Shown here in pieces: positions 17,047-25,389 of a DNA stretch of 64,000 bases. The notes beneath the pieces were generated by a model that saw nothing but the letters and a program-made list of their open reading frames with translations, ran no database searches and was not told where the DNA came from. The translations under genes and the position numbers were made by a program. Within the stretch, counting starts at the first letter, position 1, and every line of letters begins with the position of its first letter. This stretch comes from JACMQW01 sp964536965 (GTDB taxonomy: Bacteria; Bdellovibrionota; UBA1018), in contig CAZIAL010000017.1 of assembly GCA_964536965.1 (NCBI GenBank), positions 4,745-68,744 on the forward strand, given 5' to 3'.

Positions 17047-17658
17047 ATGACGATGACCCGAAACAGATTGGCCGGTGCGATTCTCGTTCTTTCCACGCTC
17101 TTCGCACCCGGCCTCGCCTCGGCGGCGATGTCGCCGCTCGCTTTTTCGATCGTTCCGCCGGTCCAGTTCCCGGCGAAAGACTTTTCCGTAACGGGCTTGC
17201 GCGCGAGCGCCCTCTGGGGAAATCACAAAAACGTTTACGGCCTCGACCTCGGACTGATCGGAAACATGACCGAAGGACAGATGACCGGGATCTCCGCATC
17301 GGGGATCTTTAACCTGAACAAGGGCCAGACGACCGCGGTCCTTCTCCAGGCGGCGGGCGTGGCCAACATCAACGTCGCGAAAGCGCGCGTCGTCGGCGTC
17401 CAACTCGCCGGGATCATCAACCGAAACCGCGCGGAATCGAGTGTTTTCGGACTCCAGGTCGCTCCCGTGAACCTGGCCGAGTTCACGACGATCAACGGCT
17501 TCCAGGTCGGAATCTACAACCGCGCGCGCCAGGTAAATGGATTCCAGATTGGCCTCATTAACGTCGCGGACTCCGTCCGCGGTCTCCAGATCGGCCTGAT
17601 CAACGTCCACAAGCAGGGACTTTTCGCCGTCGCCCCGATCCTGAACTTCGGTTTTTAG
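17047..17658 (+). CDS. Exported repeat protein resembling the LA_2272-type surface repeat family
   Basis: This 203-residue protein has a signal peptide (AGAILVLSTLFAPGLASA) and is built of short strand repeats with the pattern G-x-Q-h-G-h-h-N, for example INGFQVGIYNRARQVNGFQI and GLQIGLINV. The pattern matches repeat surface proteins first noted in Leptospira, probably an open beta-solenoid or barrel at the cell surface. The start at 17047 gives the proper signal peptide; an upstream in-frame start at 16996 overlaps the preceding gene and is less likely. Confidence 0.65.
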   Translation: MTMTRNRLAGAILVLSTLFAPGLASAAMSPLAFSIVPPVQFPAKDFSVTGLRASALWGNHKNVYGLDLGLIGNMTEGQMTGISASGIFNLNKGQTTAVLLQAAGVANINVAKARVVGVQLAGIINRNRAESSVFGLQVAPVNLAEFTTINGFQVGIYNRARQVNGFQIGLINVADSVRGLQIGLINVHKQGLFAVAPILNFGF

Positions 17659-17682
17659 GAAACAGGCTCTAGGGAAAGCGCG

Positions 17683-18102
17683 ATGAAGCCGATGACCGCA
17701 CGCGAAATGTTCCTGAAGGCGACCTTCATTCGCTGGATGGGCGTGGAGTTGCTGCGCATCGAGAATGGCGTCTGCGAGACAAAGCTCCGCGTAAGCCCGG
17801 AGATGCTCCAGCAGGACGGATTCGCGCATGCGGGAATCGTGACGACGCTCGCCGACCACTCCTGCGGAGGCGCGGTCGGAAGCCTGCTGCAAGCGGGCGA
17901 ACACCTCCTGACCGCGGAGTTCAAATCGAATTTCCTGCGCGCCGCGAAGGCACCCGAGCTCTACTGCCGGGCGGTCTGCAGAAAACGAGGACGTTCGCTG
18001 GCCTTTGCCGAGGCGACCGTCCATAGCTCGCCGGATTTTTCGGAAGGGTCGCTCGTCGCGACGATGACCTCGACGCTCGCGATCCGCGTTCTCGAAACCT
18101 AG
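17683..18102 (+). CDS. PaaI/YdiI-type hotdog-fold acyl-CoA thioesterase
   Basis: The 139-residue protein has the compact hotdog-fold length and the family motif GFAHAGIVTTLADHSCGGAV, in which the HAG and the Asp of ADH line the active site. ELYCRAVCRKRGRSLAFAEA is the usual central strand pair. Such enzymes hydrolyse acyl- or aryl-acyl-CoA in the cytoplasm; the substrate cannot be told. Its stop overlaps the end of the convergent gene 18099-19919 by 4 bases. Confidence 0.8.
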   Translation: MKPMTAREMFLKATFIRWMGVELLRIENGVCETKLRVSPEMLQQDGFAHAGIVTTLADHSCGGAVGSLLQAGEHLLTAEFKSNFLRAAKAPELYCRAVCRKRGRSLAFAEATVHSSPDFSEGSLVATMTSTLAIRVLET

Positions 18103-19919
18103 GGCTTTTTTACGGCCGCTTTTCTACGGCGATAGTTCTCCAGATCCGCGGCGACATTCGGATCGTCGACTTCGAAGGCGGGCTTCCCATTTTTTTCCAC
18201 CCATTTGATCGGGATATGGAGTTTATGGCGCCGATAAGCATCGGCGAAATCTTCATGTGAATTCGGATACCCGGTTTTCGGGAGCTCCGGATCGAGAAGA
18301 TCGGTATCGACCCCGTGCACGTCGAGCCACCATCGGCCGTATTCGTCCGGGTAGGCCTGCGGGCGTCCCACCCCCCAGCTGAAACCGTAATACTCGGTAA
18401 AGTCTTCGAGGAAGTCGACGAAGTCTTCGCCATGCTCCGTATTTTCGGTGACCATTCGATACTGATCCAGGCGACCCTCGGAAACCTCGCGAAATCCGAG
18501 ATAGGTCCCATAGCGGTAACGTTTCTGACCGTCTTTCGCGAAGCCGCCCGCCGTATACTCGCTCGCGCTGTTCATGCCGAGAAAATATCTTTTGCCGCTC
18601 GGAAAGAGGATCGCGCCTCCGGGAACGGGGTTGAATCCTTCGACGAGCGTGATGGGTAAGCCGTTCGGAAAATCTTTTCCCGATTGGACGAGTACCGTGC
18701 CGTCGGGCTGGATGGTTCGTACTTCGACGATCTCGGCGCCCTGGGTGGTGCGCATTCGTTCGGTGGAGCGCGCGAAACTCCCCGGCCGGCCGGGCAACTC
18801 CTCGCTCGCGATCACGATCGGCGCATCGGCGGGACTTCCATCGGGGAGCTTTGTTCCGGCGGGGACGCGGAAGGAGGGATTCCGAGGATCCATGCGGTAC
18901 GCAATCCCCCGCGTCGTCGCGGGAACTCGTTCGAATCTCCCATCCGGCCAGCGGAGATGGACTTCACGCACGACCAAATCGAAAACGCGCACGGGATAAC
19001 CGTGGGGATCCGTCCAAATTTTTCGAGCGTCGTGGTCCGCAGGAAAATGGTTTTCTCCGTAACCATGCGCGCCCTTGAGGACGTTCACTTCCTTCCCGTC
19101 GGAGCGCTTCCCTTTCTCGAAATGGATCCAGTCACCGCTCGTATCGAACTCGTTACGCAGAATACTACCCTCGTCGAGGACATACAGCTTTCCGTCCTCG
19201 AATTTCTGGATCTTAAAAACGTGGCGGGAGCGGGTGTTATTATGTTTCGAAACTTCCGGGAGATCCGCGCCGCCGGGCGGGGCGCCCCGCAGTTTCGAGG
19301 GCAACTCCATCGCTCCTTGCGTGATGACGAGCTCGGTCTCTCCATTTGGAAGCTCCTGGAATTCGAAACGGCCGTCCCATCCCCAGGAACTATCGGGTGC
19401 GGCGTAGCCGCCCTGTTGTTCGACGATCCGTCCATCGGGAGTCCGATGCATGAAAACGAATTCGAAAGATTGGGTCGCTTCGGTACCTCCGCGCAGTCCG
19501 GCAGAGATCGAGGGCGAATAGTAAAAATATTTACCCGAGTTGCTCCAGTAGGCGCCGAGCGGCATTCCCGACGGACGGGGGTCGCCTTCCTTCAGCACGA
19601 AGGGCGCCGCGGGATCCGGGGATTCGTCACGGCCTCCCCGCTGGCTGGTTTTCCATTCGATATTCGTCGCGAACTTCACTCGCCGCTCGGGTCGCCCCTT
19701 GCGCGATCGATCCGCGATGCGCATCCGCGACTTCGCTTCGATCCGCGGCATGAACTCGTCGAAACGCCCAGCCTTCAGAAATTTCGGGCAATAAGAACGG
19801 GCGATTCGGACGCCCGGCAGGGCGGAAGCGGGCGATATCCAGGTGATCGCGAGGAGGGCGACGAGCGCGTGCTTGAAATGAATCCCACCCCAGTTTTTTC
19901 CATGCGCCCGGCGAACCAT
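18099..19919 (-). CDS. Large exported protein of unknown function
   Basis: From ATG 19919 the protein has 606 residues with a long n-region and a hydrophobic core (ALVALLAITWISPASA); ATG 19931 is an alternative, and an even longer upstream frame has no supporting ribosome site. The mature part is beta-rich with many short glycine turns and repeated PDG motifs (RTPDGRIVEQ, RWPDGRFERV, IQPDGTVLVQ), suggesting a repetitive beta-structure, and an aromatic-rich C terminus (FTEYYGFSWGVG). No catalytic motif is seen. Single-gene unit between convergent and divergent neighbours. Confidence 0.6.
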   Translation of the reverse strand: MVRRAHGKNWGGIHFKHALVALLAITWISPASALPGVRIARSYCPKFLKAGRFDEFMPRIEAKSRMRIADRSRKGRPERRVKFATNIEWKTSQRGGRDESPDPAAPFVLKEGDPRPSGMPLGAYWSNSGKYFYYSPSISAGLRGGTEATQSFEFVFMHRTPDGRIVEQQGGYAAPDSSWGWDGRFEFQELPNGETELVITQGAMELPSKLRGAPPGGADLPEVSKHNNTRSRHVFKIQKFEDGKLYVLDEGSILRNEFDTSGDWIHFEKGKRSDGKEVNVLKGAHGYGENHFPADHDARKIWTDPHGYPVRVFDLVVREVHLRWPDGRFERVPATTRGIAYRMDPRNPSFRVPAGTKLPDGSPADAPIVIASEELPGRPGSFARSTERMRTTQGAEIVEVRTIQPDGTVLVQSGKDFPNGLPITLVEGFNPVPGGAILFPSGKRYFLGMNSASEYTAGGFAKDGQKRYRYGTYLGFREVSEGRLDQYRMVTENTEHGEDFVDFLEDFTEYYGFSWGVGRPQAYPDEYGRWWLDVHGVDTDLLDPELPKTGYPNSHEDFADAYRRHKLHIPIKWVEKNGKPAFEVDDPNVAADLENYRRRKAAVKKP

Positions 19920-19987
19920 CCGTAGTTCCATGATGAGAAGAAATAGAGGGTTTTCGCCGACTTCGCCATAAACGCGGCGCATCATCC

Positions 19988-20017
19988 TTGACGAATTCAG
20001 GCAAGCTCCCATATACG
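19988..20017 (+). promoter_or_regulatory. Putative promoter of tRNA-Val
   Basis: TTGACG (19988-19993) and TATACG (20012-20017) are separated by 18 bases; the expected start near 20024 lies 11 bases before the mature tRNA. Confidence 0.6.
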
Positions 20018-20034
20018 AGGATTTCACTTAGTGA

Positions 20035-20109
<75 letters not shown>

Positions 20110-20129
20110 TTTATTTCGACGTAATATGA

Positions 20130-20160
20130 AGACCGTCTGCTCTCGCAGATGGTCTTTTTA
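20130..20160 (+). terminator. Rho-independent terminator after tRNA-Val
   Basis: AGACCGTCTGC pairs with GCAGATGGTCT (one G-T pair) around a TCTC loop and is followed by TTTTTA. It ends the tRNA-Val transcript. Confidence 0.85.
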
Positions 20161-20209
20161 TTTAAACCACTCCGCGGACCAATCACTCCACCGAGTCGAA
20201 TCTTCAGAA

Positions 20210-21739
20210 TCATTCGATGGATCGAAACGCCTCGTAAGGGGAGAAAATATCCGTCCAGCGATTCCAGAGGCCAAATCCGTTCGCTTCGACTAAAGCCGCC
20301 GCGGCTTTCTCGTCCAGCGGAGAAAGATCCTCTCCCGAGGCCAACAACGTGCGCAGGGTATCGTCCACCGAGTACCGCCCGGCGGAGAGCGCGTTCGCGG
20401 AGCGCGAGCCGAAGACCGCGCCGTTGGAAGCCGCGGCGAGATCCAGGCGAATTTTGTTGTTCGCGACCCCGTACGCCGGGGTGACCAGCGCTCGCTTCGG
20501 ATCGCGGCCGACGGTCGTCGACTTCATCTGATAGCCGATCTGCGCAAGCCATGCCGCCGTGGCGGCTCCCCCTTCGGTGCGGTCGAGCAATACGTTTTTA
20601 CGCGCGAGATAGGCGCTCATCCAGAAATGGTAGGGTTTTCCCGTATGCACCGTGGACTGGACGCCGGAGGGCAACGAAAAAAGAGCGCGACCCCGAAAGA
20701 AAAGCTCCGCATCGAGGACGCCGCTGGAGACTGCAAAAAGCGAAAGCAAATCGGAGATTCGATACTCATGAAGCGAATTCCCCAGGAGCTGGGCCGCGCG
20801 CGACGCGATATTTCCCCCCGAGGTCGAGTAGATGCCCAGGAACTTCCATGCGCGATCGTAAGCTTCTTTTCCGCTGAAACCATGGCTTCGATAACTCCGC
20901 TCGACGACCTGAAACAAATCGAGCCCCCCCTCGAGTTCTTCGGATCGGCGAAGTCCCTGGATGATCGCGTCGAGCTCGTGATTAATCGTCAGGAGAACCG
21001 CGTAATTTCGCGCGTCCGACAGGAATTCCGTGAACTCGTCGATGAGGGTGATCGGCTCCATGCCAGTATTCGTGGGCATCATGTCGGAAAGAATTTGTTT
21101 GATCGAGGAAACGCAACTCGGCACTTCCCAGATCCGCCCATGGAATCCGCAAAGGGCATGGAAGGTGGCTTCGGAAGTCAGGTCGGTACGCCGCCGCCCC
21201 TCGAAATGTTTCTTGCGCTTCGAAAGCGTCTCCGCGGCGAGCTTCCAATCCGCTTCCCCCCGGCTCCGGAACATTTCTTCCGATCGTCGGCTCCACCCCG
21301 GCCAATCGCGTTCGAAGGCTTGCTCCACCAGCGCCTCCCGCAGGATGCGACGAGGCACGGGAAAGAGAGCCAGATCGGCGACCCACGGCCGATCGGCGGC
21401 CCGCCGGAAAATTTCGCGGGCTTTCGGCCCCCCCGAAATGAGCTCTTCGAGGGTTAAATCCAGGACTTCCGGATACCCATCGATCGCGGTCTTTACGGAG
21501 AAGTCGGCGATATTCAGCTTCTGCAGATCCGACGACGCGAATCCCGAGGGCTTGAAGACGGAAAGATAACGCCGACAATCCCAGTGTCGTAACGCTTCGA
21601 GATCGACTGCCGGGAGCGTCGATTCACCGATCGCCGCCGGTCCTCGTCGCGTCGGGGAAAAGGCGCCGGACTCGTGACTCCCGAGCGTGGCGCAACCCGC
21701 GTTCCCGACTGCAAAAAGAATGCAAACGATCTTTCGCAT
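20210..21739 (-). CDS. Exported protein, possibly a lipoprotein, unknown function
   Basis: This 509-residue protein starts MRKIVCILFAVGNAGCATLG; Cys16 could be lipidated although the -3 residue (Asn) is not canonical. The sequence is mainly helical with two further cysteine pairs in the middle (HALCGFHG, PSCVSSI). No recognised domain. The start lies 9 bases after the stop of 21749-23569, and its ribosome site (GGAGTGA) overlaps that stop, so the two genes form an operon. Confidence 0.6.
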   Translation of the reverse strand: MRKIVCILFAVGNAGCATLGSHESGAFSPTRRGPAAIGESTLPAVDLEALRHWDCRRYLSVFKPSGFASSDLQKLNIADFSVKTAIDGYPEVLDLTLEELISGGPKAREIFRRAADRPWVADLALFPVPRRILREALVEQAFERDWPGWSRRSEEMFRSRGEADWKLAAETLSKRKKHFEGRRRTDLTSEATFHALCGFHGRIWEVPSCVSSIKQILSDMMPTNTGMEPITLIDEFTEFLSDARNYAVLLTINHELDAIIQGLRRSEELEGGLDLFQVVERSYRSHGFSGKEAYDRAWKFLGIYSTSGGNIASRAAQLLGNSLHEYRISDLLSLFAVSSGVLDAELFFRGRALFSLPSGVQSTVHTGKPYHFWMSAYLARKNVLLDRTEGGAATAAWLAQIGYQMKSTTVGRDPKRALVTPAYGVANNKIRLDLAAASNGAVFGSRSANALSAGRYSVDDTLRTLLASGEDLSPLDEKAAAALVEANGFGLWNRWTDIFSPYEAFRSIE

Positions 21740-21748
21740 CCTTCGAGC

Positions 21749-23569
21749 TCACTCCAGGGGCGAAAATGGAGATGGACGCAACAGGGCGCCACACCCGTCC
21801 GTTTGGGCTTCGGCGAAGCTCTCCAACCACTTAACATTGGCCCGTTCCCTCATTATGCTCCAAAACTCCGCCAGTGCGTTGCGGTAGTCGTAAGCCAGAG
21901 TATTCTCCACTTTCGCCTGCGCTAAGATCCCGCGCAGCAATGGATTCTCGGACAAAAACACGGCGTAGCTCTCGAGAATCGGTAGACTGCTCCAGCGCAT
22001 ATGCTGGACGAAAGCTTCGACGGCCGAAAGAAAGAGTTTCTGTTCCGCATCCGTCAACGCCGCCCCCGCATACATTTTTATCCCGGCCGCCGTGAGCACT
22101 TCCGTCGCCGTATCGTAGTTCACGGGTGGCTTCGCTCGGCGTAGGCGGTTGCTGGCGCGTAAAACGAAATCCGGGCCATCCTTCGCTGCGAGATAGGTCT
22201 GCACCAGTTGCTGCAAAAACTCCGGTTTATCGGTGAACCGCAGATAGGCGATCTTCGATCCCTGGTGCCGAAGGAAGGCGTTCATCTTCAGCGTATTTCC
22301 CACCAGGTCCGTTCGCGCGCGCGACGCTCTCAGCGCGGCATGGACCTTACGCGAAAGCTCCTTGTCTTTAAATGCCCTCAGCATCGATCCGATTTCTTTC
22401 TCTTCCGTCGCCAGGCCGGTCACTCCGCTCCTGACGTAAAGCCGCGACACCTCTTCCCGAGAGAGCCAGGTGGGCAATATGCGGCCGATTTCGAGCTCCA
22501 AGTTCTTCTTCCAAGGGAGGACTTCGTACAAGAAGGCGCGATCCGAACGCGTCGTGAGCGCCGCGGTCGCGAAACTGCTGTCGCCGGTGACCAAAGGAGG
22601 GAGATCGGAGGCTGCGATGAGATCGATTCCGAGCGAAGCTGGAAAGCGCTCGAGACCGACGACCTTCACGTTCGGTCCGAGACCATCGCGCAGGACGTAG
22701 GGCTTCTTTACCGCGATGACGTAGGTCCGGTCCGGATTCTCGGCGGCGAGCGCGGCTACCGCGCGCTGATAATTTTGCGCGGCCTTTTCATGTTTCGTAT
22801 AGGCGTACGCAAGGACCGAGTCGCCGAGCTCCACCCCTTCCGCGCTTTTGGCGAACCACTCCGCAACGGCGCGCCGAGACTCTCCCAAGTCGTTCGTCGG
22901 CGTAATCGGATAGATCCCCGTAAATTCGAATCCAGATCCCAAACTTTGGGCATTATTCAGGAAAGCGGACGAGCTGCCCGGCTCGTAGAAGCTGAACCAT
23001 CTCTTGCCGGTCGCCGAAAGAATTTCTTCGCGCGCGGTTTTGTTCGCCGAGTACTGGACCGCGAGGTCACACTTCGGGATCGCCGGCACTTTGCGGTCTT
23101 CGTAGTCGAGCAGTCGTTTCACGCCGTTATGGGGAATCACATAGACTTCCACCCCATTCACCGTTTGGGGCTTGAAATAGAAGTGCTTCGACGTGTCGAC
23201 ACTCGGCAAAGTGGCGTTGATGATTTTCTCCACGCTGGTCACGCCCGGGCGCGGATCATCATAGAGCCAGACGACGAGCTGCACCCGCATCTCGGGGTAC
23301 CTGCGTTTAAAGGCGTTCGCCATGTGGATATTCGAGACGACATCCCCGAATCCACCGCTCATATCCTCCACACTCGTGAGCGGAAATCCAGCCGCGACCG
23401 AGATCGAGCGTGGAATCTCCTTGATCGCACCGAATGGTAGCCCCTGGGGTAAAATGATTTCGAGGCTGACCGCGGTGGATGCACTCGAAGGCAAAGACAT
23501 AAGTCCGCACGACAGTACGGCGGCCACGAGCCATCCCGAAACGCCACCCTGTCGATTACGCATCCTCAT
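21749..23569 (-). CDS. Exported protein with glycosyltransferase-B-like features
   Basis: From the start at 23569 (AAAGGAA upstream) the protein has 606 residues with signal peptide WLVAAVLSCGLMSLPSSAS. Two stretches recall GT-B folds: GGFGDVVSNIHMANAFKRRY near the N terminus, like the glycine loop and helix of an acceptor domain, and LPPLVTGDSSFATAALTT followed by RAFLYEVLPWKKNLELEI in the donor half. An exported glycosyltransferase would be unusual, so the similarity may be only structural. The C-terminal 150 residues are helical. First gene of the 20210-23569 operon. Confidence 0.5.
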   Translation of the reverse strand: MRMRNRQGGVSGWLVAAVLSCGLMSLPSSASTAVSLEIILPQGLPFGAIKEIPRSISVAAGFPLTSVEDMSGGFGDVVSNIHMANAFKRRYPEMRVQLVVWLYDDPRPGVTSVEKIINATLPSVDTSKHFYFKPQTVNGVEVYVIPHNGVKRLLDYEDRKVPAIPKCDLAVQYSANKTAREEILSATGKRWFSFYEPGSSSAFLNNAQSLGSGFEFTGIYPITPTNDLGESRRAVAEWFAKSAEGVELGDSVLAYAYTKHEKAAQNYQRAVAALAAENPDRTYVIAVKKPYVLRDGLGPNVKVVGLERFPASLGIDLIAASDLPPLVTGDSSFATAALTTRSDRAFLYEVLPWKKNLELEIGRILPTWLSREEVSRLYVRSGVTGLATEEKEIGSMLRAFKDKELSRKVHAALRASRARTDLVGNTLKMNAFLRHQGSKIAYLRFTDKPEFLQQLVQTYLAAKDGPDFVLRASNRLRRAKPPVNYDTATEVLTAAGIKMYAGAALTDAEQKLFLSAVEAFVQHMRWSSLPILESYAVFLSENPLLRGILAQAKVENTLAYDYRNALAEFWSIMRERANVKWLESFAEAQTDGCGALLRPSPFSPLE

Positions 23570-23648
23570 GATTTCCTTTCGGCTTTCTCCCAGAATGGCT
23601 TTAAGCACTCGAAAAGAAGGTGTTTAAATGAACGAGGCTTTCACGGAA

Positions 23649-23960
23649 TTATTCGCGAAGAAGCGCCGAGGTCGAAAAGCGACTGAAAACTGCCGGTGCG
23701 GACGGATCGGGCTCCGCCGCGAACGCTCCCCCATAAAGGATGAACCGAACGCTCTCGACCGAATCTCCGCCCAAAGCCTGGGTCCGCAGGGAGCTCCAGG
23801 AACTTCCGTCGGGCGAGACTTCCCAGTTCATGCTCGCCGAGAAATCCAGAATCCGGCGGGATTCAGCATCCAATGCGCGGAGAGACCGGGGCCGGCGAAA
23901 AGATCGGTGAATCCCAGACGCAGAGTTCTCCCGGAGGCGCTCCCGTGGAAATATACATAC
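23649..23960 (-). pseudogene. Frameshifted remnant of an unidentified coding sequence
   Basis: Two minus-strand frames with the codon bias of real genes meet near 23875. One reads SGRTLRLGFTDLFAGPGLSA and the other continues LDAESRRILDFSASMNWEVS to a stop at 23649. A one-base deletion or a two-base insertion would join them into one sequence. No intact start or signal peptide is visible. The rest of 23570-24033 holds only AT-rich leader sequence and the palindrome at 23998-24013. Confidence 0.35.
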
Positions 23961-23997
23961 GTTAAACGGATAAATTCCCAGGCCTCGGGACTGCTCA

Positions 23998-24013
23998 AGT
24001 TTTGGACAAAACT
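23998..24013. promoter_or_regulatory. Perfect 16-bp palindrome upstream of the ADP-ribosyltransferase-like gene
   Basis: AGTTTTG and CAAAACT face each other across GA (7+2+7). The site ends 20 bases before the ATG at 24034, a position suited to a repressor operator. It is too short of a T-run to be a terminator. Confidence 0.5.
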
Positions 24014-24033
24014 ATCCGATCCTAGGAGTAAGG

Positions 24034-24744
24034 ATGAGATCACCTTTCGTTAGCTTCCTACTCTTCGGAATCGCGCTCGGAGTCACGCTTTCGGGTACGA
24101 CGCAAGCGTCGACCTCCATCTTCGTTTCCTATGCCGATCTGTTGCGAGCGCGATGTCAGCTCATCGTCGCGAAGGAAAAACTGGGGCCGGAAAAACGCGA
24201 GGTTATTCGGCGTTATACCGACTCGTTCGCGGGCGAGGAACTGAACCGATGCCTCCGCCGAGACTGGGGACACACCTGCCCGCCCGACTGGAGAAATTTC
24301 GCCGACGGACTCAGCGAGGCGATCCAGTCGCTCCCGACCTACCAGGGCACCGTCTTTAAAGTGAATACGGAGTTTCCACAGGAAGTCTTCGAGACGTTCC
24401 GTCCCGGAACGATCTATAAAAATGATGGTTTCACCTCGAGCAGTACGAAGCTCCAGCGCGCGATCGATCCTCACGAACCCGAGTTCAGTCAGTTCCGCAA
24501 GTACGTGAACTCCGAAACGGACGAACTCGCCCCGGGCGAGGACTGGCAAGGCGTCGTTATTTTCGAAATCGAAAGCGTCTCGGGAAAAGACATCCATCTT
24601 TACAGTCGTTTTCCCGCGGAACGGGAAATCCTCATCGACCGAGGCGCTTCGTTCGAAGTTCTTTCCGTGGAATGGCCGGACAAATTCGCTCCTCATGTCC
24701 GGATGCGGGAGATTCCCGCCCCGGGAACGAACCCCGCGCGGTAG
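24034..24744 (+). CDS. Exported ADP-ribosyltransferase-like protein
   Basis: This 236-residue protein has signal peptide SFLLFGIALGVTLSGTTQA. Residues 100-215 follow the R-S-E type ADP-ribosyltransferase layout: LPTYQGTVFKV (strand 1), FRPGTIYKNDGFTSSSTKLQ with the S-T-S-like loop at 132-138, VVIFEIESVSGKDIHLYS, and PAEREILIDRGASFEVLSV with an E-x-E pair (Glu196, Glu198). The usual strand-1 arginine of GTVYRG is Lys109 here. The N-terminal 80 residues contain three cysteines (41, 73, 82). If active, it would transfer ADP-ribose from NAD to a target outside the cell, possibly as a toxin. The ribosome site AGGAG is just upstream. It precedes the short TIGR02147 gene. Confidence 0.6.
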   Translation: MRSPFVSFLLFGIALGVTLSGTTQASTSIFVSYADLLRARCQLIVAKEKLGPEKREVIRRYTDSFAGEELNRCLRRDWGHTCPPDWRNFADGLSEAIQSLPTYQGTVFKVNTEFPQEVFETFRPGTIYKNDGFTSSSTKLQRAIDPHEPEFSQFRKYVNSETDELAPGEDWQGVVIFEIESVSGKDIHLYSRFPAEREILIDRGASFEVLSVEWPDKFAPHVRMREIPAPGTNPAR

Positions 24745-24832
24745 CGAGGAGCAGGTCCCAAAACACCGCTCCGCTTTGTACCGAGAAAGCGGTTTTTTCG
24801 AATCGCGGCTGCCTGGTCCAGCCGCTCCACGG

Positions 24833-24838
24833 TAGAAT
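24833..24838 (+). promoter_or_regulatory. -10-like element TAGAAT next to the start of 24845
   Basis: TAGAAT ends six bases before the GTG start, so transcription would be expected to begin at or next to the start codon (leaderless mRNA). No convincing -35 is seen. Confidence 0.35.
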
Positions 24839-24844
24839 TCTTGC

Positions 24845-25303
24845 GTGCAGAGCGAATCATATCTCCAGGTCCTCGAACGCGAACTGCGGGCGCGTGTCGC
24901 GCGCAATCCGCGCTATTCGATTCGCGCCTTCGCCCGCGACCTGGGCATCTCGCCGGCCTCGCTTTCGCAGATTCTCCGGGGCATCCAGATTCCGTCCGTT
25001 CGCATCGCGGACCGGATCGTCCGGACACTCGGACTTTCCGATCACGAGGCCGCCGAGTTTCGCAGATCGATCGTGCCGGCCGGCGGGCGGCCGGAAAGTC
25101 GCGCGACCACGTCGCTCGTGCTCTTTCGCGATCTCCCGGTCGGCGCCATTTCCGTGGAAAGCCTTCGTGCACATATCGAACGTTGGTTCGAGGATCTCGC
25201 GTCCGGATCGGGCGTGATCTCTCCCGAGACGGAAACGCGTAGAGTCGAAATCCGGGTCGGTTTTCGGCGTCTGAACCGACCGGAAGATTCCCAAGCAAGA
25301 TAA
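24845..25303 (+). CDS. Short TIGR02147-like regulator (HTH plus C-terminal part)
   Basis: The protein has 152 residues from GTG 24845. The N-terminal 70 residues are a TIGR02147-type helix-turn-helix: YLQVLERELRARVARNPRYS, IRAFARDLGISPASLSQILR, then IADRIVRTLGLSDHEAAEFR. The C-terminal third (ISVESLRAHIERWFEDLASG ... RRVEIRVGFRRLN) resembles the end of full-length members. The middle winged-helix part of about 100 residues is missing, so this is either a natural short form or an internally deleted copy. It stands directly before a complete TIGR02147 gene. Confidence 0.65.
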   Translation: MQSESYLQVLERELRARVARNPRYSIRAFARDLGISPASLSQILRGIQIPSVRIADRIVRTLGLSDHEAAEFRRSIVPAGGRPESRATTSLVLFRDLPVGAISVESLRAHIERWFEDLASGSGVISPETETRRVEIRVGFRRLNRPEDSQAR

Positions 25304-25352
25304 CTCGGCGCTTCATCCTCCGAAACTACGCATGAAAAAGCCGCAGAGCGCA

Positions 25353-25381
25353 TCGACTTTGCTCGGGGTATCCCCTAGATT
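25353..25381 (+). promoter_or_regulatory. Putative promoter of the second TIGR02147 module
   Basis: TCGACT (25353-25358) and TAGATT (25376-25381) are separated by 17 bases. The predicted start near 25388 would leave almost no leader before ATG 25390. Confidence 0.4.
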
Positions 25382-25389
25382 CCCCGTCT

